This document shows positions 55,701-64,000 of a stretch of DNA of 64,000 nucleotides, one piece after another; position 1 is the stretch's first letter; each line of letters starts with the position of its first letter. The notes under the pieces are model-generated. The model had not been told where the DNA came from. It saw only the letters and a list, made by a program, of their open reading frames with translations, and searched no databases. A program made the position numbers and the translations under genes. This DNA comes from Amia ocellicauda. Lineage: Eukaryota; Chordata; Actinopteri; Amiiformes; Amiidae. The stretch is taken from positions 48,137,818-48,201,817 of the forward strand of contig NC_089855.1 in assembly GCF_036373705.1 (NCBI RefSeq). The letters run 5' to 3'.

Positions 55701-55953
55701 CTGTCTCTCTGGCTCTACACTCACAGCAGTACAGAGCTGAGCTGTGTCTTCAGAGCCTCCACACTGTGAGCCCCTTGCTGTGCTGTGCTGTCCAGTGTCA
55801 GTGGTGTCCAGACAGTGTCTCAGTGCTGTTGTGTTGTCTTGTGTTGCAGTGAGTGGAGGAGCAGCTGCAGAGGGAAGCCCAGGTGAGACTGCAGCCCAGC
55901 CTGAGGCCTCCAGCTCTGAGGAGAAGACTGTGGAGAGGCCTGGAGCCCCGTGA
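49399..55953 (+). CDS. GIMAP-like GTPase gene C, complete three-exon reading frame (296 aa)
   Basis: Coding exons are 49399-49429 ([10 protein letters not shown], donor GTGAGT), 52245-53000 (acceptor CTCTGACAG, donor GTGAGT) and 55850-55953 (acceptor TGTTGCAG, ending GAP-stop). All junctions are phase 1 and the 891-nt sum is in frame. GIMAPs are AIG1-type GTPases with roles in lymphocyte survival and membrane-bound assemblies. The AIG1 domain spans about residues 27-225. It shows G1 position GKRWTGKC (33-40), G3 position NTPD (77-80), [11 protein letters not shown] (108-118), G4 region TWGE (149-152) and HVLNN (182-186). The expected G1 Ser/Thr is Cys and the G3 DTPG is NTPD, so GTP binding or hydrolysis may be weak. 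The C-terminus is basic (VRRRRNS), then acidic, with no membrane anchor. Intron 1 holds a hAT and a SINE-like insertion; intron 2 is a minisatellite. Confidence 0.85.
49738..49970. mobile_element. (TTA)n tract plus fish SINE-like module in intron 1 of GIMAP C
   Basis: A TTA repeat at 49739-49790 leads into GACGCTCTTATCCAGGGCGA and the common AAGTACCTTGCTCAGGGGTA module of fish repeats. Copy A has an uninterrupted sequence (GAGCTCTGATACGCACTGTG) at this point, so the insertion postdates the A/C duplication. Confidence 0.82.
50556..51998. mobile_element. hAT-type element in intron 1 of GIMAP C, with nested Tc1
   Basis: Ends are CAGGGGTAGTCAAT and ATTGACTACCCCTG, perfect 14-bp inverted repeats. 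Flanks are AGCTATAG and AGCTTAAT, an imperfect 8-bp duplication. Copy A shows the near-empty site (read on its minus strand, GGAACAGATATAGCAATATG). It has no hAT transposase coding; a truncated Tc1 element is nested inside. Confidence 0.85.
50654..51367 (-). mobile_element. Truncated Tc1-like element nested in the hAT element
   Basis: Same family as 5071-5826. The left terminal repeat CACCGATCAGCCATAAAATT is present; the right end is missing after GCTGCCCATTTTTCC (about 51367). The minus-strand frame 50985-50734 carries [20 protein letters not shown] and the downstream helix region ([18 protein letters not shown]). The catalytic core between WSDE and EFKV is deleted, as in the 5071 copy. Confidence 0.88.
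53020..55715 (+). repeat. 38-bp minisatellite filling intron 2 of GIMAP C (about 70 copies)
   Basis: Tandem units built from TCTCTGAGTCTGTGTCTCTG followed by AGTCTCTGTATCTCTGTC, with shorter variants. The sense strand is almost free of adenine runs and the opposite strand is purine-rich (GAGACAGAGATACAGAGACT). It makes up about 95 percent of the intron. The orthologous arrays are about 0.12 kb in copy A, 0.3 kb in B and 0.2 kb in D. Long Arg/Asp/Thr/Glu/Gln-repeat ORFs on the minus strand are by-products of the repeat. Confidence 0.96.
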
Positions 55954-56060
55954 GCACCGAGGAGGACCAGAGTCTGGGAGACGGGGGCACAGCAATCTGG
56001 ATACAGTGTTCCAAATGACTGTAAATAGTAATATTAACCATATTTGAATGGTTTTTAAAG

Positions 56061-56800
56061 AAAATATATATTTTTTTAAACAATTGCAAATTTTAATAGA
56101 TATATGTGACCATATAAGTATATATTGAATCTGGACAAAGTCAGCCCATATTGTGTATGTTTATAACCTTGAATAAAACATAAATACATAATATGATTAC
56201 TGTTTATGACATTAATGGCAAATTATGGGTATGAATGTGTTTTGTTTTATTTTATTTTTACTGCAATTAAAAAAACTGTTGACTGAAAGGTGACAGACAG
56301 GTAACAGAGGCAACGGATGACATTGTGGCTCTGTAAGAGTTTTTAACCCCACAATGAGTCAGTTACAAGAGCAAAGATGGTGCCCACAGGGACTGAGTTT
56401 TCTCTAGCCTGTCTGTCCCTGTTATTGTGCCATGGAGCCACAGGGTGACACTGCAACACAGTCTCACCCTACAGAGTGCCAGAAGTGACATGGAAATGCT
56501 TGTGATATGCCGACACTAAAGATGCTGATCTGGTCAAAATCCCAATGCTATATGCTTATTGTAAATACTCACCAACCGAACATTTCACCATGTTCTCTCA
56601 AAATCTTTTAAATGTCACCATTTTGTTTGCTCTCCATTGTTTAGATTCACTTAAACTCTTAAAACCTTTTAAAAAAAGTCAATGCATGATGTTTCATGTA
56701 TTTATCGATCACATGAAGAAGCAAACATAGTATTGTATTGGTAAACCCTCAGGGGAGGAGGGATGGAAAGGCACATTCTGTTTATTGAGTGCATATACAC
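56061..56800. other. Intergenic region, no gene seen
   Basis: AT-rich sequence 3' of GIMAP C. No recognised coding or repeat ends. Confidence 0.45.
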
Positions 56801-56810
56801 ACACATACAC

Positions 56811-57075
56811 TTAGGTCCATAAATATTTGGACAGTGACACAATTGTCATCATTTTGGCTCTGTTGCAAAAAAAAAACATCGGAAGAACCCTGTTTGTGGA
56901 ACAACATCCTATGGACAGCTCCAGAATGATGGAAAGAGAAGACTATGGAGAAGGGAAGGAACTGCTCATGATCCGAAGCATACCACATCATCTATGAAGC
57001 ATGCTATGGAATGTATGGCTGCCAATGGAACTGGTTCCCTGGTATTTATTTATGATGCAAAAGTAGTAATTGTTA
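56811..57075 (+). mobile_element. Tc1-like element fragment
   Basis: Begins with ACTTAGGTCCATAAATATTT, the terminal repeat of a widespread fish Tc1 family. It jumps to coding remnants (AGACTATGGAGAAGGGAAGG, then GTATGGCTGCCAATGGAACT) of the central transposase. The remainder is deleted and no complete domain is left. Confidence 0.78.
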
Positions 57076-57470
57076 TTGTCGGAGTGACAGGTCCCGGAAG
57101 TCCCACCTCCCTGGTGCCCATGGAAAGAAAGTCCCACCTTACCGCTGGTTGCACCTTGAACTGGGACCCTCTCCTGCCCACCCTCCACCAGTGCTACGAT
57201 TTGACCCTCCCCAGTGAGCCAACCTGATAGGGGGCCACCCATCTTGGTAGGGAACAAGGTCATCTTGACAACAGGTCCCCACTGTTGTAGTGGGGGTGTA
57301 ATGTTTTTGAGGTTAATCTGGGTCTTTTAGGTTATTTGTTTTATGATTAGGTTTAGGATGATCCTGTGTTAGTAGAATAAAACTAGAATAACAAAATACA
57401 ATTTTTAATTAAAAAGGCATTTTTAAGGTATCAGGTCAGAAGTAGACCGTGAGATTAGATTGTAATGGTT
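57076..57470. other. Spacer, no gene seen
   Basis: GC-mixed sequence with no recognised family. Confidence 0.4.
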
Positions 57471-57471
57471 T

Positions 57472-60360
57472 AAGAACATAAGAAAGTTTACAAACGAGAA
57501 GAGGCCATTCAACCCATTGTGCTCGTTTGGTGTCCATTAGTATCTAAGTGATCCAAGGATCCTATCCAGTCTAGTTCAGATTGTGACGCCTCTCTGTGTG
57601 AAGAAGTGTCTCCTGTTTTTTGTCTTGAATGCCTTGAACCCCAATTTCCATTTGTGTCCCCGGGTGCGTGTGTCCCTGCTGATCTGGAAAAGCTACTCTG
57701 GTTTGATGTGGTCGATGACCTTCATGATTTTGAAGACTTGGATCAAGTCCCCATGTAGTCTCCTCTGTTCCAGGGTGAAAAGGTTCAGTTCCTCAGTCTC
57801 TCCGAGTAGGACTTTCCCTTCAGACCTGGAATAAGTCTGGTTGCTCTCCTCTGAACTGCCTCTAGAGCAGTGATATCTTTCTTGAAGTGTGGAGCCCACT
57901 TGCCGTCATTGAATTTCATCTGCCAGGTGTCGGCCCACAACTGAATATTATCTAAGTCCCTTTGAATAGCCTGTGCTGCCGAGATTGTATCTGCTGAGAC
58001 ACCTATTTTAGTATCATCTGCAAATGTGACAAGTTTGCTAACTATCCCAGAGTCCAGATCATTAATATAGATTAGAAAAAGCACAGGCCCTAGTACTGAT
58101 CCCTGTGGAACTCCACTAACAACCTCACTCCAGTTAGAAGCGACTCCTCTAATCGACACCCTCTGCTTCCTATACATCAACCAGTTCAAAAACCTTCTAC
58201 TTACATTACCCTGAATGCCTACAGCTTCCAATTTGAGGATCAATCATTGGTGTGGGACCTAATCTAAAGCTTTTTAGAAATCTAAGTATAACATATCACA
58301 TGCTTTCACGTGATCTACAGCTGCAGTTGCATGTTCAACAAATTCCAATAAATTAGTAAGACATGATCTGCCTCGTCTAAACCCATATTGACTATCTCCA
58401 AGAATATGGTTTTCATTAAGATGCTTCTCTATTTTCTGTCTAATCATTTTTTCCAACATTTTACAGGTGATGCAGGTTAGACTGATGGGTCTGTAATTTC
58501 CTGGCTCAGTTTTGTCCCCTTTCTTGTGGATTGGTATGACATTTGCTGTCTTCCAGTCATTTGGCACATCCCCTGTTCTAAGTGTCATTTGGAATATTTG
58601 ACTTAGCGGCCTATAAATAATTTCCCACATTTCTTTAAGTACTGTTGGAAATATCCCATCTGGCCCAGGTGATTTGTTTGTTTTTAATTCTGCTAGTCCA
58701 TTTTCATTAGTTTTAGCTCCAAGAGCTATGTTTCTTTCTATTTCCCTCTTTGCTTTCCTGATCCCTTTCTTAAGATCTCTAAGCAGCTCAACATATTCTA
58801 TGTATTTTGTTTAATCTCCGTCACTTTTGTATGTGCTATACAACATTTTATTCCTCTTGATATTTTTTTGCATACCTCTATTAAACCATTTTGGCCAGTG
58901 TTTTTTGGTCCTCAATTTGCTAAGTTTTGGTACAAATTGCTCCTGAGCCTCAAGTAGTATATTCTTAAAATATACCCATCCATTTTCAACTGACTCTGTA
59001 TCCAGTGTGCTCCAGTCTACCTCTTCTAAGTGCTGCCTCATACCTTCAAGGTTTTATTTTCTGAAATTGTAGACTATGGTTTTAGACTTGGACCTTGTTT
59101 TTTTAAAGAATGCCTCAAAGTTAACCATATTGTGATCACAATTTGCCTTTGGTTCTCTAACTAGTGTCCCCCTGACTCTATCTTGGTAATTTGAAATTAT
59201 CAAGTCAATGCATGCGCTCTCTCTGGTTGGTTCCCTGACAAATTCAGTTAGAAAGCAATCATTTACCATCTCAGCCATTTCTATTTCTGCTTCTGTAGTC
59301 CCCACTGGGCTTTCCCAGTCTATGTTTGGGAAATTGAAATCCCCCATTATAACAGCCACATCCTTGCTACATGCAGTCCTGATTACACTGTACAATGCAG
59401 CATCTTTCTGAATATCTGAGTTTGGTGGCCTGTAACACTCCTACCACTAATCCTCCAGATCTCTTGTTCAAAAGTTTCACCCACAAAGATTCTGTTCCGT
59501 TACTGGGATCTAATTTTAGTTCTGCCTCAATGTCATTTCTGACATATAATGCTACTCCACCCCCTCTTCGATTTTGCCTGTCCCTCCTAAACTGTGTGTA
59601 TCCTTTCAACGTGTATTCATCCCCATCATTTTCTGTAAGCCATGTTTCCATCACTCCTACAACATCATTGTCACATACCAGCACTGTGGCTTCCAGGTCT
59701 AACATCTTGTTTCTTATGCTCCTGGCATTGAGGTACACACATTTCAGGACTTTCCTACTAGCAGTTTCCTTTTGTTTTCTTTCCCTAGTGGAACATCTCC
59801 CATTGTCAGAGCTCCCTGTCCCCCTGGTCCCTAGTTTAAAATATTCTCAATTTCTCTGCCCAATACGCTCTCCCAATGCATCTTGAGTCTCAAGATCACG
59901 AATCTTGATCTCTAGGACTTCAACCTGCCGACAACGTTCACAAATGAAGCCTTCTTGGATGAGTTCATCCATTTTTTTTTAATAAAGGTCCCTTGGTTCC
60001 TGCTGCTAGTCAACTGCTTAACTTTTGTGATCAAGAAACACCACAGCTCTTTCTCAACAGCTGCTTTAAGTAGCTTTTGTCTACCTGCCACCAATTCACA
60101 CCTAACTGGCCCCACCTGGCTCCTCCTGCAACATAATTCCAGTTAGTCCTGGACTAAGTCTCCTTTCTACAACCTATTTACCTTCACCAACTCAGCAGCT
60201 GGACTGAATTGACTTCAATTTAGGCAAACTACAGACAATGCTAACTTCAATTTAGGCAAACTTAAAACAAAATGAGCAATGCTAAGACTGGTCTGAAACT
60301 AGTCAAACAACAAGATGGCTGCCTCTCACCTGTACTCTCCTGTCTCTCTCTGTGGTAACT
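57472..60360 (-). mobile_element. CR1 LINE, nearly full-length ORF2 but broken
   Basis: On the minus strand: 5' UTR (60360-59900), ORF2 endonuclease (59738-59367 and 59395-59054), linker (59041-58811), RT (58630-58274 and 58243-57785) and the 3' end with the CTTATGTTCTT tail at 57472. The esterase ORF1 present in the 47366 copy is deleted here, with the junction near 59885. Multiple frameshifts and stops. Confidence 0.93.
57785..59738 (-). pseudogene. CR1 LINE ORF2 endonuclease-reverse transcriptase, broken
   Basis: The endonuclease shows YLNARSIRNKMLDLEA, VMETWLTEN, AVIMGDFNFPNIDW (GDFN block) and CDHNMVNF (catalytic His region). The RT shows VIPIHKKGDKTEPGNYRPIS, YGFRRGRSCLTNLLEF, SGVPQGSVLGPVLFLIYIND and VTFADDTKI (FADD catalytic box). 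Frames are interrupted near 59395, 59047, 58800-58640 and 58260. In an intact element the protein nicks DNA and copies the element RNA at the nick. Confidence 0.92.
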
Positions 60361-60999
60361 TGTAAATACTTCTGTTTACTAAATTATATCAACTACCACT
60401 CAGAAATAAAGAAAGGGGTCCATGGAATCAAAGCTAGAAAGACATACACAGCATATTGGGTACAAATACAATAATGGGTCCCTCAAACATATCATCACAT
60501 TGGCCTCGCCACTAGTATAAACACTTATTACAGATAAAAGCAACATAGGCAACATGCAAAAGTCCAAAACTCTTCCAGTGACGGCTGGATCTTACCACAA
60601 TCCCCAAACGTTAGATTGTCCATCCAAAGTAAAGTCTGTAAATCACAGATGAAAGGTGGAAAGCCCAGGCAGCATCATAAACCCAAAAGGTCAAGTCCAT
60701 ATCTTGTCAACTCCCAAAAGTAGGATCAGATGGTGATTCAATCCTCCAGAAGAAAACCAAAAGAAACTCTCTGTTAGATCCAAAAGTTGAAAAGTCCTTC
60801 TACGGAGATATTACTGTCTCTTTCCAGTGGTGGCCCAACTCCCCCATCGGTGTTAGAGGTGCTGTTTTCATCCTCACTGCCATCGTCAGGAACCTTGTCA
60901 TCATCTTCAGACTCATTAGCAGTGTTGACACCTTCAGCTTCATCAGACATCTGGGCAACTTCACTGGGACTCAGCGCTATTGACAAACAATGAGCTATG
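60361..60999. other. Intergenic region; short acidic ORF, no gene supported
   Basis: A minus-strand frame at 60986-60774 encodes an acidic Ser/Asp/Glu-rich peptide (EGVNTANESEDDDKVPDD). It begins near the LTR insertion site and resembles the disordered acidic N-terminal region of piggyBac-type transposases, but no catalytic domain follows and I cannot assign it. Confidence 0.3.
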
Positions 61000-61003
61000 T
61001 AAG

Positions 61004-62838
61004 TGTAGCGTAAGGTACACTTATAAATTTCAATTAAAGAAGTGAATTTATAGTATCACCTTATCACGAATCCTGGAATCTTGTAGAACTCAATTTCTGT
61101 AATAATTGGACACAGACACCAATTCCAAAGATATAAATTGTCAAATTTATTCAAAACAAAGACTAAATGAAGCACTACACTAATTATACAAAAGGGAAAA
61201 ACTAATTAAAATTCAACTCTAGATCAACAAATCAAAGACAAATCACTTCCGTGACCAAATCAAAGACCATGGGATCGCATATGATAACACAAATCGTTAA
61301 ACAAAAAAGGTTATAAACACATTGACTACAATACCGGTTAGTAAGACGAAGGTGAGTCTCTCATTAGTATTGTTAGTCAGACATTAAATAACTACGCAGG
61401 TTAGTATTTATGTCAGGTAACTTCTCGTTATATATATATCAGTCTCATTCACGCTTAGGTGCCGAGAAAGATCCTATCATTACTTGTTACCACAATTTCC
61501 CTTAACTGATTATTATTCAATGATTAAGGATAGGCAGGGCCACCAATAATCTAATGTCTATTAACTTGTGTCACTTTCAGACTAAACAGTTAAACAGGAA
61601 TGAGAAGATATTTCTCGGCGTTGACAGATTTTATTTCTAAAATTATCAACAAAACAGTTTAATGCAACACACATTTATATTTAAGAAAACTAAATGATAT
61701 TACACATTCTAGAGTTATGAATCACAGATTAACATTTCTAATTGATTTCTCAAATGTCATGAATCATGAACTCCAAACTGTTAAACTTATCTGAACTTCG
61801 TCGCAGAGAGGCCTCTCTGGCTTCGGGCTCAGATAACAGCACACGGCACGAGGTCCGTGTGGTTTGGAACAAAGGCAGTCCGGTTCGGCTTTGTCCAAGA
61901 ACTTCCACTCAGTCGATGCACCTGGAAGTTGGGGTTTCGCGAATGTAGAGTCGTTTCCAAACAGATTTTCCACTGGTTTGAAGGCTCCAAGGTTGTGCAC
62001 AAAATCTTCTTGGCAAGCAGGGTCTCTCACCGTACTTATTTGAAGACAAAGTCTTTGAGGAAAGCAGGGCCCTGTTTGTTCCAAGGGTCAAGTTTCTTAA
62101 AACTCAAATAGCTATTTAAATGACTGACACTTTCGTATTCAGTCGACTTAGTCATTTGTCCAGCTGTAAAACTCCACTGATCAGGTGGGCACAGGCGGGC
62201 AGCGCAGTCTGTAAAGTTCTTTATTTAATAAAGTCCTTTAAAAGAATTCTTCGTACGGCTCAATCTCCTTCTCCCAGTTTAACTCTTCTGTTGCCGGCAA
62301 AGACTTGGTTGGTTTCTGGTTCCGGTTCTGGCAACAGAGCTACAGGTTGAGCTGTGGCAGCGAGTTTCTGGTTCAGGTGAGAGAGAGAGAGAGAAAGAAA
62401 GGCCGTGTTTGTCCTTTATAGTCTGTCAGATCAATAGGTGATTGGTTCCTGAGTTCTTGAGATTGGATTTCGGTTTCAGCCCCCAGTGTCCTATTGGAGG
62501 GGGGCTTGATTTATGACTGATGTCAATCCATGCCATCTTTTGGAAATGCCGGTTGGCCCGGGTTCGTAGCTCTATGTCGGGATTTCGGCTCTCGTCCACT
62601 TCAAAGAGTTTTTATCACCTACAGGCCCCTTTCTCCAGACATCTCATAGCAGAATTCCAAACTATTTGGCCTATTCTCGGTGCCATCCTCCCCAAAACTG
62701 TCACTTTGATGCAATCCAGTTCCAAGCTGATGAGCTAAGGAAATCTGATAAGTTTGGGGGAGAGAGGTCTTCTTTAGATCCGTGCTTCAGCTCAGAGCCC
62801 AAACTCTCTTCTCAAAATACACCCAACATAACGCTACA
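61004..62838 (-). mobile_element. Solo-LTR-like element, copy 2 (1.84 kb)
   Basis: Same element as 2710-4531 over its whole length. The termini TGTAGCG and CGCTACA are perfect here, with the 4-bp duplication TAAG at 61000-61003 and 62839-62842. Minus-strand CCAAT boxes (62493-62497, 62462-62466, 62441-62445) and CTATAAAG (62414-62421) are conserved. Small indels separate the copies (for example an 8-bp CTTCAAAG difference near 62600). Confidence 0.75.
62414..62497 (-). promoter_or_regulatory. CCAAT/TATA promoter in LTR-like copy 2
   Basis: Conserved with 4114-4197 in spacing and sequence. Confidence 0.6.
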
Positions 62839-62999
62839 TAAGGCACAAAAATTATCAGTTTGCGTGTTTGTTCAGAGCAGTACTGAGAAATAAAATGAAT
62901 GCTGCCAAAAGAATACCGCGTAGGCTTAAATTTAGAATGGGTGTGTTACAATTAGCATGATCACAGACACCGTGACAAGCTGACAATGCAAGCACTACC

Positions 63000-64000
63000 G
63001 GCTGGTGACCACTCAGCAAACTTGGAAATTCAGGAATATATAGATTTGGATTTGTCTGATGAATTAGGTTTAGAAGCTGACAATAATGATAATCAGATTG
63101 GGGGTGGTGATGCTGTAATGTTAGAAGTGAATAATGAAAATGATGATGACAAATAGGGCTTGGTGGTTACAGGAGGGACCAATCTCAGGTGTTTTTGGAG
63201 CATATTCGTCGCTATGACAGGGAAAATATTAGGTTTCGGGATATGGAGTTCTATGACGAATTCAGGTTTGTGAATCTTGATCTCCTAGAATCTTACACGG
63301 AGGCTGTGTATATTGTGCATGGGGCTGTGCAAGGGCTTTTAAATGAAATGTGGGGCCTAATGATTCTGTGCAGTTGAGACTGAGCTCATTAAATAATCCT
63401 TTCTAGTCGAAGAGGTGCAATTTGGGGGAGTTGGATAGTGCAGATTTCCTAGAGAGCAAATCTAATTTACCGCAAAGTCACAGCGAAATCCTAACAGTTG
63501 GCAGTTTGAGAATAACGATCACCGTAATTAGAAGTTTGCAAGGTGGTGCACGGAGGCATCTAAAAGGTATTTTGTTTAGCAAGATAATAGACAGAAAATG
63601 GGCTTACTTCATTGATTTCACAAAAGTCAAAGTTTATCACCCGAGAGTGTTGTTTTTCCCTGTGCTACCGACCAGTTGGTAAAAAACTGTTCTTTACACT
63701 CTGTGGGACGTGTGCTGACACCCAGCAGGGCCCCCCTGCACACACAGCGAGGAGGAGAGAGCGCTTACCGGTGTCTGGTGCACGCCCGAGCTGCTGGCGA
63801 CTGTAGATAAGGGCTACAGAATAGTAGAAATATACGAGATCTGGCACTTTAGGCACTCGACCAACACTCTGTTCTCTGACTATATTAAAATGCATCTAAA
63901 AGGCAAACAAGAGGCTTCAGGCTACCCCGAGTGGTGCAAAAATAACAAAGACAGATTTCAAAACTGTTTTTTAATTCTTTATGGTGAAAATTTGGACAGC
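63000..64000 (+). pseudogene. Decayed family-B DNA polymerase of Polinton/adintovirus type (partial)
   Basis: Broken plus-strand frames (63189-63377, 63422-63682, 63612-63806 and a further frame to the window end) resemble the N-terminal and exonuclease-to-palm linker part of a protein-primed-type (PolB2) DNA polymerase. Such enzymes are encoded by Polinton/Maverick elements and adintovirus-like viruses. The clearest signs are a cysteine pair in LCGTCAD followed by a histidine/cysteine stretch, then ERALTG, KGYRIVEIYEIWHF and GKQEASGYPEW blocks near 63745-63930. There are at least three frame breaks and an internal deletion before 63640. The catalytic palm motifs would lie beyond the window. 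It cannot make a working enzyme. Confidence 0.62.

Larger units (their letters stand above)
49027..56060 (+). repeat. Segmental duplicate C (GIMAP locus, inverted relative to A)
   Basis: Homologous to 26131-21530 read on the minus strand. Homology starts at CTGGACAGCTTCACACTCAG (49025) and ends shortly after CCAAATGACTGTAAATA (about 56035). Confidence 0.9.

Noticed and set aside
53020..55715. Regular repeats considered as a CRISPR-like or satellite array
   Set aside because: There are no unique spacers between repeats and the units are contiguous and degenerate in a vertebrate intron; it is a minisatellite.
60774..60986. Acidic peptide considered as a piggyBac-type transposase N-terminus
   Set aside because: No catalytic domain, no TTAA-flanked ends seen, and acidic disordered sequence is not diagnostic.
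1..64000. Looked for tRNA, rRNA and conserved small RNA genes
   Set aside because: I recognised no cloverleaf-type tRNA gene or rRNA segment by eye; a covariance-model scan would be needed to exclude degenerate ones.

Overview
The window is vertebrate nuclear DNA, almost certainly from a ray-finned fish. It contains spliced GIMAP (AIG1-type) GTPase genes of the fish type with GT/AG introns. It is dominated by fish-style mobile elements: Tc1/mariner, hAT, CR1, Tx1 and other LINEs, Gypsy, DIRS-like elements and solo LTRs. There is no bacterial-style gene organisation. A CR1 LINE with an esterase-bearing ORF1 and the mix of families would fit an early-branching ray-finned fish, but I cannot fix the species.

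Layout. At 1-5.9 kb there is an internally deleted Tc1 element, a complete Tc1-like element with an intact 346-codon transposase (1384-2604), a 1.8-kb solo-LTR-like element (2710-4531) and a second deleted Tc1 element (5071-5826). At 5.9-7.0 kb lies a non-autonomous hAT element with a perfect 8-bp target duplication. At 8.2-9.6 kb there are decayed minus-strand ORFs that I do not recognise firmly but suspect are virus- or Polinton-like. At 10.2-11.7 kb there is a CR1 LINE fragment, and at 13.1-13.7 kb a Tc1 end. At 15.2-20.5 kb an LTR-like sequence is split by a 4.2-kb Tx1-clade LINE flanked by a perfect 15-bp target duplication. At 20.7-21.35 kb is a DIRS-like tyrosine-recombinase remnant.

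The GIMAP locus exists in four pieces. Copy A (minus, 21.5-26.1 kb) and copy C (plus, 49.0-56.06 kb) are inverted, near-identical segmental duplicates. Copy B (plus, 32.4-33.96 kb) is a pseudogene lacking the P-loop. Piece D (38.84-39.17 kb) is a fragment with exon 2 deleted. Copy C gives a complete three-exon 296-residue reading frame. Copy A ends at a stop at the start of exon 3. In the shared GTPase domain the G1 and G3 motifs carry substitutions at key positions. Intron minisatellites expanded in opposite places: a 30-32 bp unit in intron 1 of A and a 38-bp unit in intron 2 of C.

Between and beyond these copies lie MITEs (27.0-27.7 kb), a LINE with GAATT tail repeats split by a solo LTR (35.3-38.8 kb), two head-on Gypsy remnants (40.5-44.9 kb) cut by a Tx1 3' end, a Tx1 ORF1 remnant (44.9-46.1 kb), the 5' half of a CR1 LINE (47.4-48.9 kb), a nearly full-length but broken CR1 LINE on the minus strand (57.5-60.4 kb), the second copy of the 1.8-kb LTR (61.0-62.8 kb) and, at the right edge, a decayed protein-primed-type DNA polymerase B region (63.0-64.0 kb).

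The only plausible host gene functions are the GIMAP genes, whose family acts in immune-cell survival and membrane-associated GTP-dependent scaffolding. The only apparently intact mobile-element gene is the transposase at 1416-2456.
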